Shown one piece after another: positions 1-9,237 of a stretch of 64,000 bases of DNA (its first letter is position 1; the number at the start of each line of letters is the position of its first letter). The notes beneath the pieces were generated by a model that did not search any database, was not told the DNA's origin, and was given only the letters and a program-made list of their open reading frames with translations. Source of the DNA: Sphingorhabdus profundilacus (GTDB lineage Bacteria > Pseudomonadota > Alphaproteobacteria > Sphingomonadales > Sphingomonadaceae); the NCBI RefSeq assembly GCF_009769755.1, contig NZ_SDWJ01000002.1, positions 868,001 to 932,000 on the forward strand, read 5' to 3'. Both the position numbers and the translations under genes were made by a program.

Positions 1-2
1 TG

Positions 3-401
3 CGCGCGCATCAGGGGTATATTGGTGACCAGACCTTATTAGGGTCTGTACAACCGGGTGTGGATAACAAGGAATCGGTGCAGGCGTCACTTGGACGTCC
101 GACTTTTGTGGGGCAGTTCGATGCTAATGACTGGTATTATTACGCCCGAGACACACGCCAGCTCGCCTTTGCCCAGCCGACGGCCACTGAGCAATTTGTT
201 CTGAAAATACGTTTCGATCCCGCCGGCAATGTCGCATCGGTTTCGAAAACCGGTAAAGAGTTGATCGCCAATATCAGCCCTGAAGGCGACAAAACGCCAA
301 CGCTGGGCCGCAACAAAAGCTTTTTTGAAGAAATATTCGGCAATATCGGCTCTGTTGGTGCTGGCGGCGGTCAGGGCAGTACCCCCAACAGCCCTAATTA
401 A
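3..401 (+). CDS. bamE: BamE/SmpA-OmlA family outer-membrane assembly protein, 3' part only
   Basis: The frame is open to the left edge of the window, so the true start and the signal peptide are missing. What remains (about 132 residues) carries the BamE-type core: a turn followed by the stretch VDNKESVQASLGRPTF, an aromatic-rich strand (DWYYYARDTRQ) and a strand with FVLKIRFDPAGNVASV. Members of this family are small lipoproteins of the BAM complex that help insert beta-barrel proteins into the outer membrane. The C-terminal tail after about residue 100 is rich in Gly, Ser and Asn and looks disordered. A GTG at position 60 is an internal valine, not the start. Family assignment is good; the exact role as the single BamE of this organism is inferred. 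Confidence 0.75.
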   Translation, partial: RAHQGYIGDQTLLGSVQPGVDNKESVQASLGRPTFVGQFDANDWYYYARDTRQLAFAQPTATEQFVLKIRFDPAGNVASVSKTGKELIANISPEGDKTPTLGRNKSFFEEIFGNIGSVGAGGGQGSTPNSPN

Positions 402-470
402 GCGAAGGGTCGCATCGCGGCTTTTTACGTTCATTCTGATTCGAATATGGCCGCTGCATGTTATGTTTTC

Positions 471-480
471 GTTAACCATG
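471..480 (+). promoter_or_regulatory. GTTAACCAT half-site upstream of the DUF4402 gene
   Basis: GTTAACCATG lies about 92 bases before the ATG at 572. TTAACC/TTAACCAT is the half-site of alphaproteobacterial CtrA boxes, but the second half is missing here, so binding is only a possibility. The same string occurs at 51785 and 61369, each time upstream of a gene. Confidence 0.25.
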
Positions 481-571
481 ACAGGCAGCAAAGCCTTATG
501 ATTTGGCGTGCATAAGCGATGGTGAATGCAGTGGGGCATTCTAACTTGATTTTGTCACGAAGGACCAGTAT

Positions 572-1066
572 ATGTTGAACAAGTCGAAAATCGCCATTGC
601 TGGCGCAATCGCAGCTGCCGCTTTGGTTTCGACCGGTGCCAGTGCCGCTACCCAGACCGCAACTGCCGAAGTTGATATTCTTGCCGCTGTGCAGCTTGCA
701 CAGAATGATGGGCTTGATTTTGGCGTTGTGGCATCAAGCGCTGCAGCCGGTACGGTTACATTGCCGAACACATCGAACACACGCACCTGCTCGGCAGGCG
801 TTACTTGCGTTGGTACAGCATTGCGCGGCCGCTTTACCGTTAGCGGTGCAACATCGGGTTATGTTGTAGGCGTTACCGTTCCTGCGTCGACAACGCTGAC
901 CTCGGGCGCGAACAGCATTGCGCTGACGCTTGCTCCTTCGATCACCTCGTTCACGTCGACCGGTGCCGCCGAAGTATTCTTCGTTGGTGGTTCGCTGGCG
1001 ATTGGTGCAAACCAGGCCGCAGGTACCTATACCGGAACCTATAATGTTTCGGCTGATTACCAGTAA
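572..1066 (+). CDS. DUF4402 family secreted protein, probable fimbrial subunit
   Basis: A 164-residue protein with a clear signal peptide (residues 1-25, ending TGASA) and a mature domain of DUF4402 type: alternating short beta strands, a GLDFGVV-like first strand, a cysteine pair (TCSAGVTC) that could form a disulfide, and a C-terminal strand TYTGTYNVSADYQ. The start is supported by AAGGACC before the ATG. DUF4402 proteins often sit beside PapD-like chaperones and ushers, and both follow here on the same strand, so this is probably the major pilin-like subunit exported by that pair. A strong terminator directly after it suggests it is transcribed more than the chaperone and usher genes behind it, a common arrangement for a major subunit. 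Function is inferred from family and neighbours. Confidence 0.85.
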   Translation: MLNKSKIAIAGAIAAAALVSTGASAATQTATAEVDILAAVQLAQNDGLDFGVVASSAAAGTVTLPNTSNTRTCSAGVTCVGTALRGRFTVSGATSGYVVGVTVPASTTLTSGANSIALTLAPSITSFTSTGAAEVFFVGGSLAIGANQAAGTYTGTYNVSADYQ

Positions 1067-1103
1067 AACCTTCGCGCATCCAATTGCGCGATAAGGAGAG
1101 AGA

Positions 1104-1135
1104 ACCCCCGGCAGCACCCCTGCCGGGGGTTTTTC
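1104..1135 (+). terminator. Rho-independent terminator after the DUF4402 gene
   Basis: Perfect 11-bp stem (1104-1114 with 1120-1130), a 5-base loop (CACCC) and a run of T at 1130-1134. It ends or attenuates the DUF4402 transcript before the chaperone gene at 1255. Confidence 0.92.
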
Positions 1136-1254
1136 TTCGCCCTGATTCCACAGGCGTTAGCTTGATGGTAACCATATTCTGCCATGCCCGCATATGGACC
1201 TGCGCGGACAGGTGACCAGACCGAATTCCGCGCACACTGAGTGGATGGGGAATT

Positions 1255-2112
1255 ATGATGTGGACCTGGCTGACTTTAGCGCGCCCTATATTGGCCGCCC
1301 GGGCCGTTTTGGGCGGTGCCCTGATAGGGTTAGCTATACCAGCTTTCGCGCCGCCTGCTTATGCAGCAGGCGATCTGCTGATCGCGCCGACGCGCGTTAT
1401 ATTGGATGGCAGGCGCGGGACGGAAGTGATCCTGAACAATATTGGCGATGAAGAGGCGACCTATCGCATCACGCTTGAACTGCGGCGGATGAACGATCAG
1501 GGGCGGCTGGACGATGTTGATGCGGTCGCGGCCAATGACAAGGAAAAATCCGCGCTTGATGTCATCCGCTACGCCCCGCGCCGCGTAACCCTGCCCCCCA
1601 ATCAACCGCAGTCGATCCGCATCGGCCTGCAGGCGATCGATGCGCTGCCCGATGGCGAATATCGCGCACATATGCTGTTTCGCGCCATTCCCAAGACCCC
1701 GGCCGCAGACGGCACCACAGATGCCGGCAACAGTTTGCGAATCCAGCTTATTCCCATTTACGGAATCAGCATTCCGGTCATCGTCCGCAAAGGCAATTTG
1801 CAGGGAACCGCAGCGTTGACCAATGTCCGCATCGGTAAGGACAATGAAGGCCCTACGCTGGAATTCGACATGGCACGTCAGGGGAACAAATCAATATTTG
1901 GTGAAATTCATGTCACCAAACCCGGTCAATCCGAACCGATTTCGGTGGCCAAGGGCATTGCCATCTATCCCGAAATCACCAGCCGTATCGTATCCCTCCC
2001 CCTTACCCCTGATGTGGCGGCGAAGATGCGCGGCGAAGTGGTCATTTCCTATTATGAAGCCCCCGAAGCCGGTGGCGGATTGATCGCACAGGTCCGCACC
2101 GTCCTGCCATAG
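1255..2112 (+). CDS. PapD-like periplasmic pilus chaperone
   Basis: A 285-residue protein. Residues 1-37 form a hydrophobic signal peptide ending near AYAA. The mature part begins GDLLIAPTRVILDGRRG and continues ILNNIGDEEATYRITLE, the N-terminal immunoglobulin-like domain of PapD/FimC chaperones, followed by a second beta domain to the end. Such chaperones bind pilin subunits in the periplasm by donor-strand complementation and deliver them to the usher. The start has GGGGAATT in front of two adjacent ATGs (1255 and 1258); either could be used. It lies between the DUF4402 subunit and the usher, which supports a shared job. There is only a 32-base gap to the usher gene. Confidence 0.85.
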   Translation: MMWTWLTLARPILAARAVLGGALIGLAIPAFAPPAYAAGDLLIAPTRVILDGRRGTEVILNNIGDEEATYRITLELRRMNDQGRLDDVDAVAANDKEKSALDVIRYAPRRVTLPPNQPQSIRIGLQAIDALPDGEYRAHMLFRAIPKTPAADGTTDAGNSLRIQLIPIYGISIPVIVRKGNLQGTAALTNVRIGKDNEGPTLEFDMARQGNKSIFGEIHVTKPGQSEPISVAKGIAIYPEITSRIVSLPLTPDVAAKMRGEVVISYYEAPEAGGGLIAQVRTVLP

Positions 2113-2144
2113 CGCCCCCGTGGGCTGGCCAGAACCCGCTATAT

Positions 2145-4847
2145 ATGCACAGATATTTTCATAAGGCCGCACAGGCATTGACGGCGATGGCCGTAGCGAC
2201 AGGGATGCTCACCATCCCGGTCGCATCGGCGCGCGCGTCGACCTGGCAGGCCAATGAAGATGATGCGCTCCTGTTCGATGTCCGCGTCGGACAATGGCGG
2301 GTCGGTGACGGGGTGCGCGGCTATCAGACCGATAGCGGCGTATGCGTTGATTTTGCCGATATCGTTATCGCCTTTGACCTTCCTGTCCGGCTCGACAAAA
2401 AGTCGCGCCGCGCAACTGGCTGGCTGTTCGAAGAAAGCCGGACCTTCACACTTGACCGTGACTCCAATATAGTACAAATCGTGAACAAAAGCGCGCCGGT
2501 GGCACCGACCGCCATTCGCGACGTTCCGGAAGGCTGGTGCGTCGATACCAAAATGCTGGCAAGCTGGCTGAATGTCGAGATAAAGGCCGATCTGTCCAAC
2601 GCGCTGTTGATTGTCAGTGCCGATCGCAAACTGCCATTCGAACTGGCCGAAGAACGTAAGGCGCGGGCGGGCAAAGTACGTCCAGCCAAGGCATTTGACC
2701 TTGCCAGCCTGCCGCAGGCCCGCGATCCCTATAAAATGTTCCGTACACCATCGGTTGACGTCGTGGCGTCTGTCGGTGCCGCGCATGACAAGCGCAGCGG
2801 CGGCCGTCTTGATGCCCGTTATGAAATTTATCTCAGTTCCGAAATTGCTGGCGCGTCCTTTGATGCACGTCTGTCATCGGATGACCGGGGAATTCCGGAA
2901 AATCTTCGAATCCGGACCTATAAGACCGATCCTGATGGCGGGCTGCTTGGTCCGCTGAAGGCGACGCATTGGGCATTGGGCGATGTCGCCACCAATGCGA
3001 CACCTTTGGGGGTGCAGACAACTGCCGGACGCGGTGCATTCATTACCAATCGCCCGCTGAACCGGCCCGACAGTTTTGACCGCACGGCGTTTCGCGGGGA
3101 ATTGCCTAATGGCTGGGACGCCGAACTGTATCGCAACGAACAATTGATCGGCTATGTGCAAAGCCGTGGCGATGGCCGGTATGAATTTCTCGATGTCCAG
3201 TTGCTGTACGGGCAGAACCGTTTCGAGGTTGTTCTTTACGGGCCGCAAGGCCAGATTCGGCGTGATGTCAAAATGATCCCTGTCGGACTCGGCTCGATAC
3301 CGCCACGCGAAACCTATTATTGGTCGGCCGTACAGGATTCCGGACGCGACCTCATCAATCTGGGCGGCGTGGAACCCGGAGACTATCTCGGTCTGCGTGG
3401 TGGATTCGGGCTTGAAAGGGGTCTTGACGCCAGGACGTCTGTCGCCGCGTCGCTATTTACGTCGGTTTTACGGGGCAATCGCACGACCTATCTCGAAGGT
3501 TCGGTGCGTCGTGCCATCGGACCAACACTGGTGGAACTGGCCAGCGCCGCCAATCTGGCTGGCGGCTATGCCGTGCGCGGCCAGCTTTTGGCGCAGGTCG
3601 GAGAAACATTGGTCAGTGGCGAAAGTGCATGGCTGCTCGGCGGTTATGAAAGCGAGCGCTATGACCGCGACGTCCGCCGATTCAACAGCCTGTCGGTCGA
3701 CCACAGCCTGCGCTTTGGCCGCCACGCCCTTCCGGTGCGCGCCGAATTGCGCTATATTGACCGCATAGATGGTGGCCACCGGATCGAAGCAGAGTCAAGA
3801 CTATCATTTAATATCAACAAGATAAATGCAAGCACGGAGCTGATATGGGTAAAGGATCATAGCCCTTCGGGCAGCGACCCCGATGCGCGCCTTGACACAT
3901 CGTTACGCTTGTCCGGGCGGATCGGCGGCCTGCGTTTGCGTGGTGAGGCAACGCTGGCCCTGACAGGTGATCGCGGCTTTCGCGAATCAAAAATAACCGG
4001 AGAGTGGCGCGCAGGCGACACGTCAGACTGGAAAGTCGAGGCCGGATATTCCAGCGGTGACTCGCGCGGTCGCCTCGCGCTTGGACACACCCGCCGATTC
4101 CGGCATTTCGCCCTTACAGGTCAGGTAGAGGTCGCAAGCGACGGGTCGGCTGCCGCCGGATTGAACCTTGCGGTCAGCATCGGTCCAGATCCGCACAAGG
4201 GCGGAATGCGTTTCACCTCGGAAAAGCTCGCTTCGTCAGGTCAGGCATTTGCGATTGTATTTCAGGACGAAAATGCCGACGGCATCCGGCAACCGGGTGA
4301 AGCGGTGCAAAAGGAAGTGGAATTGACCGCCGGCCTGTCTGCCCGCGGCCCGCCGACCGACGCACAGGGCCGGACGGTGATTGACGGGTTGCAACCCTAT
4401 GAACCGGTGTTGATTGGAATCGACGCATCCACTTTGCCTGATCCCTTTGTCCAACCGGCAACAAGCGGGGTGGTTGTAACGCCACGCCCGGGCATTCCGG
4501 TCATTATCGAACTGCCGCTGGTTTCAGCAGGCGAAATTTCGGGGAATTTGCAACGCGAAGGCGGCAGGATTTTGAGCGGTGTCGACATCGAACTGCTCGA
4601 CCGGAACGGCCGCGTGATCAAGACGACGCGCAGCGAATATGATGGGTTCTTTCTGTTCGAATTTGTCCCATATGGTCGTTACAGCCTGCGAATAGCGGCG
4701 TTGTCGGCCAATGTGGTCGGCGTCGAAATGGCGTTGCCCACGGTTGCGGAACTTGGCAGGAATGGCGGCAGTATCGACTTGGGTATCGTAACGGCACGAC
4801 CGGCACAGCGAGTGGCAGGGCTAGCCCAGGCGGCGCAGGGGCCTTAA
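2145..4847 (+). CDS. Usher-like outer-membrane protein of a chaperone-usher system
   Basis: A 900-residue protein with a signal peptide (about 1-31, ending ARAS). A large central region (about residues 200-680) of alternating polar and hydrophobic strands fits an outer-membrane barrel, with usher-like plug features in the stretch around RFEVVLYGPQGQIRRDV and the following ETYYWSAVQDSG. Near residue 700 there is a DENADGIRQPGE segment resembling a calcium-binding loop, and from about 795 a carboxypeptidase-regulatory-like fold (SEYDGFFLFEFVPYGRYSLRI). Ushers secrete and assemble pilin subunits handed over by the chaperone. It is divergent from classical FimD/PapC, which places it in the alternative group found with DUF4402 subunits. 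No tip adhesin gene follows. The ATG has no obvious Shine-Dalgarno sequence. Confidence 0.78.
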   Translation: MHRYFHKAAQALTAMAVATGMLTIPVASARASTWQANEDDALLFDVRVGQWRVGDGVRGYQTDSGVCVDFADIVIAFDLPVRLDKKSRRATGWLFEESRTFTLDRDSNIVQIVNKSAPVAPTAIRDVPEGWCVDTKMLASWLNVEIKADLSNALLIVSADRKLPFELAEERKARAGKVRPAKAFDLASLPQARDPYKMFRTPSVDVVASVGAAHDKRSGGRLDARYEIYLSSEIAGASFDARLSSDDRGIPENLRIRTYKTDPDGGLLGPLKATHWALGDVATNATPLGVQTTAGRGAFITNRPLNRPDSFDRTAFRGELPNGWDAELYRNEQLIGYVQSRGDGRYEFLDVQLLYGQNRFEVVLYGPQGQIRRDVKMIPVGLGSIPPRETYYWSAVQDSGRDLINLGGVEPGDYLGLRGGFGLERGLDARTSVAASLFTSVLRGNRTTYLEGSVRRAIGPTLVELASAANLAGGYAVRGQLLAQVGETLVSGESAWLLGGYESERYDRDVRRFNSLSVDHSLRFGRHALPVRAELRYIDRIDGGHRIEAESRLSFNINKINASTELIWVKDHSPSGSDPDARLDTSLRLSGRIGGLRLRGEATLALTGDRGFRESKITGEWRAGDTSDWKVEAGYSSGDSRGRLALGHTRRFRHFALTGQVEVASDGSAAAGLNLAVSIGPDPHKGGMRFTSEKLASSGQAFAIVFQDENADGIRQPGEAVQKEVELTAGLSARGPPTDAQGRTVIDGLQPYEPVLIGIDASTLPDPFVQPATSGVVVTPRPGIPVIIELPLVSAGEISGNLQREGGRILSGVDIELLDRNGRVIKTTRSEYDGFFLFEFVPYGRYSLRIAALSANVVGVEMALPTVAELGRNGGSIDLGIVTARPAQRVAGLAQAAQGP

Positions 4848-4860
4848 GGTCGGCTCTGAT

Positions 4861-5056
4861 TTGGGTTCGCGCAAAGTCGCAAGGAAGCGGCAACATATTC
4901 CCTCAAATCTCCACATCAAAGACGCTGTTTCTTTGGTGGCACCATAGGGAGTGTTAATAACCTTCGCCTCATTCACACGCGAACTCCGCGAACTCCGCGC
5001 CCTCCATGTGAACCAAATAACTTGAGCATATCGGGTTCACGCGGAGTTCGCGGAGG
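4861..5056 (+). repeat. Dispersed hairpin-rich repeat, copy A (about 196 bp)
   Basis: This non-coding stretch matches the reverse complement of 12420-12612 along its whole length, with scattered mismatches (roughly 85-90 percent by eye). Shared landmarks are GTTCGCGCAAAGTCGCAA, CCCTCAAATCTCC, CGCTGTTTCTTTGGTGGCACC and the terminal GGTTCACGCGGAGTTCGCGGAG. The last 70 bases (from about 4985) form a long imperfect hairpin. It carries no coding frame and sits between the usher stop (4847) and the msrA stop (5085). It looks like a non-autonomous or REP-like intergenic element. Confidence 0.85.
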
Positions 5057-5084
5057 CTATCCCCGATGCGAGGGGATCGGCGCC

Positions 5085-5768
5085 TTAAGACCGGACGCGG
5101 GTGGGGAAGAGGCGTTTGAGGTTGGCTACTTTGGGCTTGTCCCAGGCCAGAATATAGGGGTGCGACGGGTTTTTCGTCATAAAGTCCTGATGATAGTTTT
5201 CCGCCGGATAAAAACTGAAGGCTTCAATGCGCGTAACAATCGGCCTTTTCCAATAGCCCGCCTTGCCCAGTTGCGCGATATAGGCGGTAGCAGCCTTGCG
5301 CTGGACGGCGTTGGCGGGGAAGATGGCGGTGCGATATTGACTGCCGCTGTCTGGACCCTGACGGTTCAACTGGGTTGGATCATGGGTTACCGAAAAGAAG
5401 ATATGCAGCAAGTCATTATAGCTGACGACTGCAGGATTATACCGGATGCGGACCGATTCGGCATGACCTGTCGTCCCGGTGCTGACCAGATCATAATCGG
5501 CCTTGGCCTTGGTACCGCCCGAATAACCTGATTCGGCACTGGTGACGCCCTTGACGCGTTCAAACACGCCTTCAATGCCCCAGAAACAACCGCCGGCAAA
5601 AACAGCCGTTTGCGTGGTTTCGGGTTCAACTATCGGGGCCTTTGGCGCGGCGATGCTGACGCCTTCGGCGGCATGGGCCAGACCGATAGGGGCCGGTCCG
5701 CAGGCGGCGGTGAAAGCCAGTGCGGCGGCAAGGATGGTAAGTTTATCGAGGTAACGAAATTTCTTCAT
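5085..5768 (-). CDS. msrA: Peptide-methionine (S)-S-oxide reductase MsrA, exported
   Basis: A 227-residue protein. The catalytic motif GGCFWG (Cys61) opens the MsrA domain, and GYSGG, GHAES, QYRTAIF and NYHQDF follow in the usual order. It reduces the S epimer of methionine sulfoxide. The chosen ATG has GGAG about 10 bases upstream and gives an N-terminal signal peptide with a lipobox-like TAAC (Cys23), so the enzyme is probably periplasmic, perhaps lipid-anchored. An upstream in-frame start would add 16 residues that spoil the signal peptide. The start overlaps the 3' end of a 60-residue ORF (5743-5925) by 26 bases. MsrB lies separately at 36219, without an obvious signal. Confidence 0.93.
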   Translation of the reverse strand: MKKFRYLDKLTILAAALAFTAACGPAPIGLAHAAEGVSIAAPKAPIVEPETTQTAVFAGGCFWGIEGVFERVKGVTSAESGYSGGTKAKADYDLVSTGTTGHAESVRIRYNPAVVSYNDLLHIFFSVTHDPTQLNRQGPDSGSQYRTAIFPANAVQRKAATAYIAQLGKAGYWKRPIVTRIEAFSFYPAENYHQDFMTKNPSHPYILAWDKPKVANLKRLFPTRVRS

Positions 5769-5925
5769 GAATAGACGCTCCAACCAATATCGACCCTGTG
5801 GCTTCGACCTCGCCATGATTGGCTTTGGCCGGATCGACCAGCGTCAATCCTGCAACACCCAGGGCAAAGCCGCCCAGAAGGCTGAGGAAAAGATCTGATC
5901 GTACAAAGTCGAAAATATGGTCCAT
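5743..5925 (-). CDS. Small membrane protein of unknown function overlapping msrA
   Basis: Sixty residues, with one hydrophobic segment (about residues 12-29, LFLSLLGGFALGVAGLTL) after a short charged N-terminus (MDHIFDFVRSD). The ORF runs into msrA, whose start lies inside its last 9 codons, so the two would be translationally linked. The ATG is preceded by AGAGAAAC, a weak ribosome-binding site. I recognise no family. The hydrophobic segment and the coherent position upstream of msrA support a real gene, but its shortness leaves doubt. Confidence 0.5.
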   Translation of the reverse strand: MDHIFDFVRSDLFLSLLGGFALGVAGLTLVDPAKANHGEVEATGSILVGASIHEEISLPR

Positions 5926-6006
5926 GATGTTTCTCTTGTTATCGCCTATTCGGCAGCACGAGCAGATACGTTACCCGGCCACAAAAGGTTTCATGCAGAG
6001 TGCACG

Positions 6007-6022
6007 TTAAACCGCGCTTAAC
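6007..6022. promoter_or_regulatory. CtrA-box-like motif TTAA-N7-TTAAC
   Basis: TTAAACCGCGCTTAAC matches the full CtrA consensus (TTAA, seven bases, TTAAC) and is nearly palindromic. It lies in the 124-base gap behind the aminotransferase and about 82 bases upstream of the small ORF that leads into msrA. Cell-cycle control of that transcript is a hypothesis. Confidence 0.45.
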
Positions 6023-6049
6023 AGCCGGTTACCCCGCATAGTTTTGCGT

Positions 6050-7348
<1,299 letters not shown>

Positions 7349-7377
7349 TCAGGCTGCCCCTAATGCCTCACCGAAAA

Positions 7378-9105
7378 TTACGCAACCCTTGTGGCCGGGA
7401 TTAATCCTCGCAAAGAGTTGCCGACATAAAAAGGCGCGTCCAGATCGGCGGCGAACAGGTCTGCCTCGACCGCTTGCCCATTATCGACCAGTTCGCGCCG
7501 CAGCACGGAGGGCAAAAGACCTGTCGCCAGCCGCGGGGTCTGCAGCGTGCCGTCGCGCTCGACAAAAAGCGCGGTAATGCTTCCTTCGGTCAGGCGGCCG
7601 TCGGGCGTGGTGAACAGAACCTCGTCGCAATCGGGCCGCGATCGGCGCGCCTCGTCGTAAAAGGCGCGGTCGCTGGTCTTGTGGCGCAGGCGGAAATCGG
7701 CGCTGTCCACCGGAAGCGGTACCACCGCAACACGCCAGCCTGTTGTCTCGTCCAGCGGCCGGACCTCGATCGACAAGGCCCCGCCCTTGGACGCAAGCAG
7801 CCGGATTTTCGACAGCCTGTCGAGATGGAAGGTCGCGGCGTGCAGCCGGTTGCGTGCCTCGTGTCGGTCGAACTCGAATCCGAACACCCGCGCGCTTTCC
7901 TTCATCCGTTCCAGATGCAGTTCCAGCCGCAAGATGCCCTGCGCCGGTTCAAAGCGCATTGTTTCAATCAGGTCAAAACCGATCCCACCCACCTTCGCAA
8001 AATCCCCCTTTGCAAGACATTCCGCCCATTCAGCGTCCACGTCGGAATCCGCGACGATGCCGGACCCCAGCCCCAATGAAACCGTCTTCGTCGTTTCGCA
8101 CAAGGTAAAAGTGCGGATCGCGACATTAAACGCCGCATCGCCCCCGGCATCGATCCGCCCGATGGACCCGCAATAAAGGCCGCGCGGTGCGGCTTCGGTC
8201 TCGGCGATGATCTGCATGGCGCGGATCTTGGGGGCACCGGTAATGGAGCCGCACGGGTACAGCGCCGCGATCACGTCCACCGCATCGCGCCCGTGTGCCA
8301 GTTCGCCCGTGACGGTCGAGGTCATCTGGTGGACGGTGGGATAGCTTTCTATATGGAACAGGTCCGGCACGCGTACTGACCCGGCCTCGCACACCCGCGA
8401 CAGATCGTTACGCAACAGGTCCACGATCATCAGATTTTCCGCCCGCTGCTTGGGGTCGGTCCGCAGATGTTCGGCCTCCGCCACATCGGCCACAGGATCG
8501 GCGCGGCGTTCGGCTGTGCCTTTCATCGGCCTGGTCGTCACGCGGCGGTCTTTTGCTGCAAAAAACAGTTCGGGCGAGAAGGACAGATAATAGCGTTCGC
8601 CTGTCCAGACCACGCCGCCATAGCCCGCCGCCGCCCGCGGGCGCAGCGCGGCATAGAGCGCGAGCGGATCCCCGGCATAGTCGGCAAGCAGGGGAAAGGT
8701 CAGGTTCGCCTGATAGATATCGCCCGCCTTGATATAGTCCTGCACCGCGGTAAAGGCCCGTGCATAGTCGCCCCGCGTGATCTGCGGGCGCAGCGGCGAC
8801 AGCCATGCACCCGCCGGATCGGGCAGGCATGACGCCATGGCGCCTGAGTCAAGCTGTTGATATTCGGTGAATAATCCAAACCAAGCCAGCGTTCCCGACG
8901 GCGGCTGGCCCAGTTGCGGCAAGAGCGCGGCGCCCGCGTCAAAGCTTAAAAATCCGGCGGTTTGCAGCCCGTCGGCCTGCGCCGCGCGAAGCTGTTCGAG
9001 CAGCGGGTCAACCTCTTCCCCGCTCTGTGCCGTCAGAACTGCAACCGGATCGGCATAGAGCCGCGCCGGCGACGCACCCGTCGTGCGGGCGTCGTCGAGC
9101 AGCAC
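7378..9105 (-). CDS. pabB: Aminodeoxychorismate synthase component I fused to 4-amino-4-deoxychorismate lyase
   Basis: About 575 residues in two parts. The first (to about 355) is a chorismate-binding domain: GDIYQANLTFPL, RPMKGTAERR, LIVDLLRNDLSRVC (as MIVDLLRNDLSRVC), SYPTVHQMTSTVTG and YPCGSITGAPKIRAM. The second (about 370-575) is a class IV aminotransferase-like lyase domain with FDLIETMRF, LEIHLERM-like LELHLERMKESA, and LTEGSITALFV. Together they make para-aminobenzoate for folate; a separate PabA glutaminase would supply ammonia. The start is unclear: no ATG is available, so I chose GTG at 9105, about 21 bases after the 3' end of tRNA-Gly. No good Shine-Dalgarno sequence is visible. 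The N-terminus PFVLLDDAR matches the usual beginning of the family. Confidence 0.88.
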   Translation of the reverse strand: MLLDDARTTGASPARLYADPVAVLTAQSGEEVDPLLEQLRAAQADGLQTAGFLSFDAGAALLPQLGQPPSGTLAWFGLFTEYQQLDSGAMASCLPDPAGAWLSPLRPQITRGDYARAFTAVQDYIKAGDIYQANLTFPLLADYAGDPLALYAALRPRAAAGYGGVVWTGERYYLSFSPELFFAAKDRRVTTRPMKGTAERRADPVADVAEAEHLRTDPKQRAENLMIVDLLRNDLSRVCEAGSVRVPDLFHIESYPTVHQMTSTVTGELAHGRDAVDVIAALYPCGSITGAPKIRAMQIIAETEAAPRGLYCGSIGRIDAGGDAAFNVAIRTFTLCETTKTVSLGLGSGIVADSDVDAEWAECLAKGDFAKVGGIGFDLIETMRFEPAQGILRLELHLERMKESARVFGFEFDRHEARNRLHAATFHLDRLSKIRLLASKGGALSIEVRPLDETTGWRVAVVPLPVDSADFRLRHKTSDRAFYDEARRSRPDCDEVLFTTPDGRLTEGSITALFVERDGTLQTPRLATGLLPSVLRRELVDNGQAVEADLFAADLDAPFYVGNSLRGLIPATRVA

Positions 9106-9126
9106 AAAAGGAGATTTCCGGAAAGC

Positions 9127-9200
9127 TGGAGCGGGTGAGGGGAATCGAACCCCCGTATTCAGCTTGGGAAGCTGCTGCTCTACCATTGAGCTACACCCGC
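9127..9200 (-). tRNA. tRNA-Gly (anticodon CCC)
   Basis: Read on the minus strand: acceptor GCGGGTG pairs with CACCCGC, the D stem is GCTC/GAGC, the anticodon loop TTCCCAA gives CCC, the T loop is GTTCGATTC, and the encoded 3' end is TCCA. Total 74 bases with CCA. GATAAT on the minus strand (plus positions 9214-9219) is a possible -10 box 13 bases upstream. The pabB start follows only about 21 bases after the CCA end, so the two may share a transcript. Confidence 0.97.
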
Positions 9201-9237
9201 TTGTCCGCGTGCCATTATCGCGCAGGGGCCAAAATGG

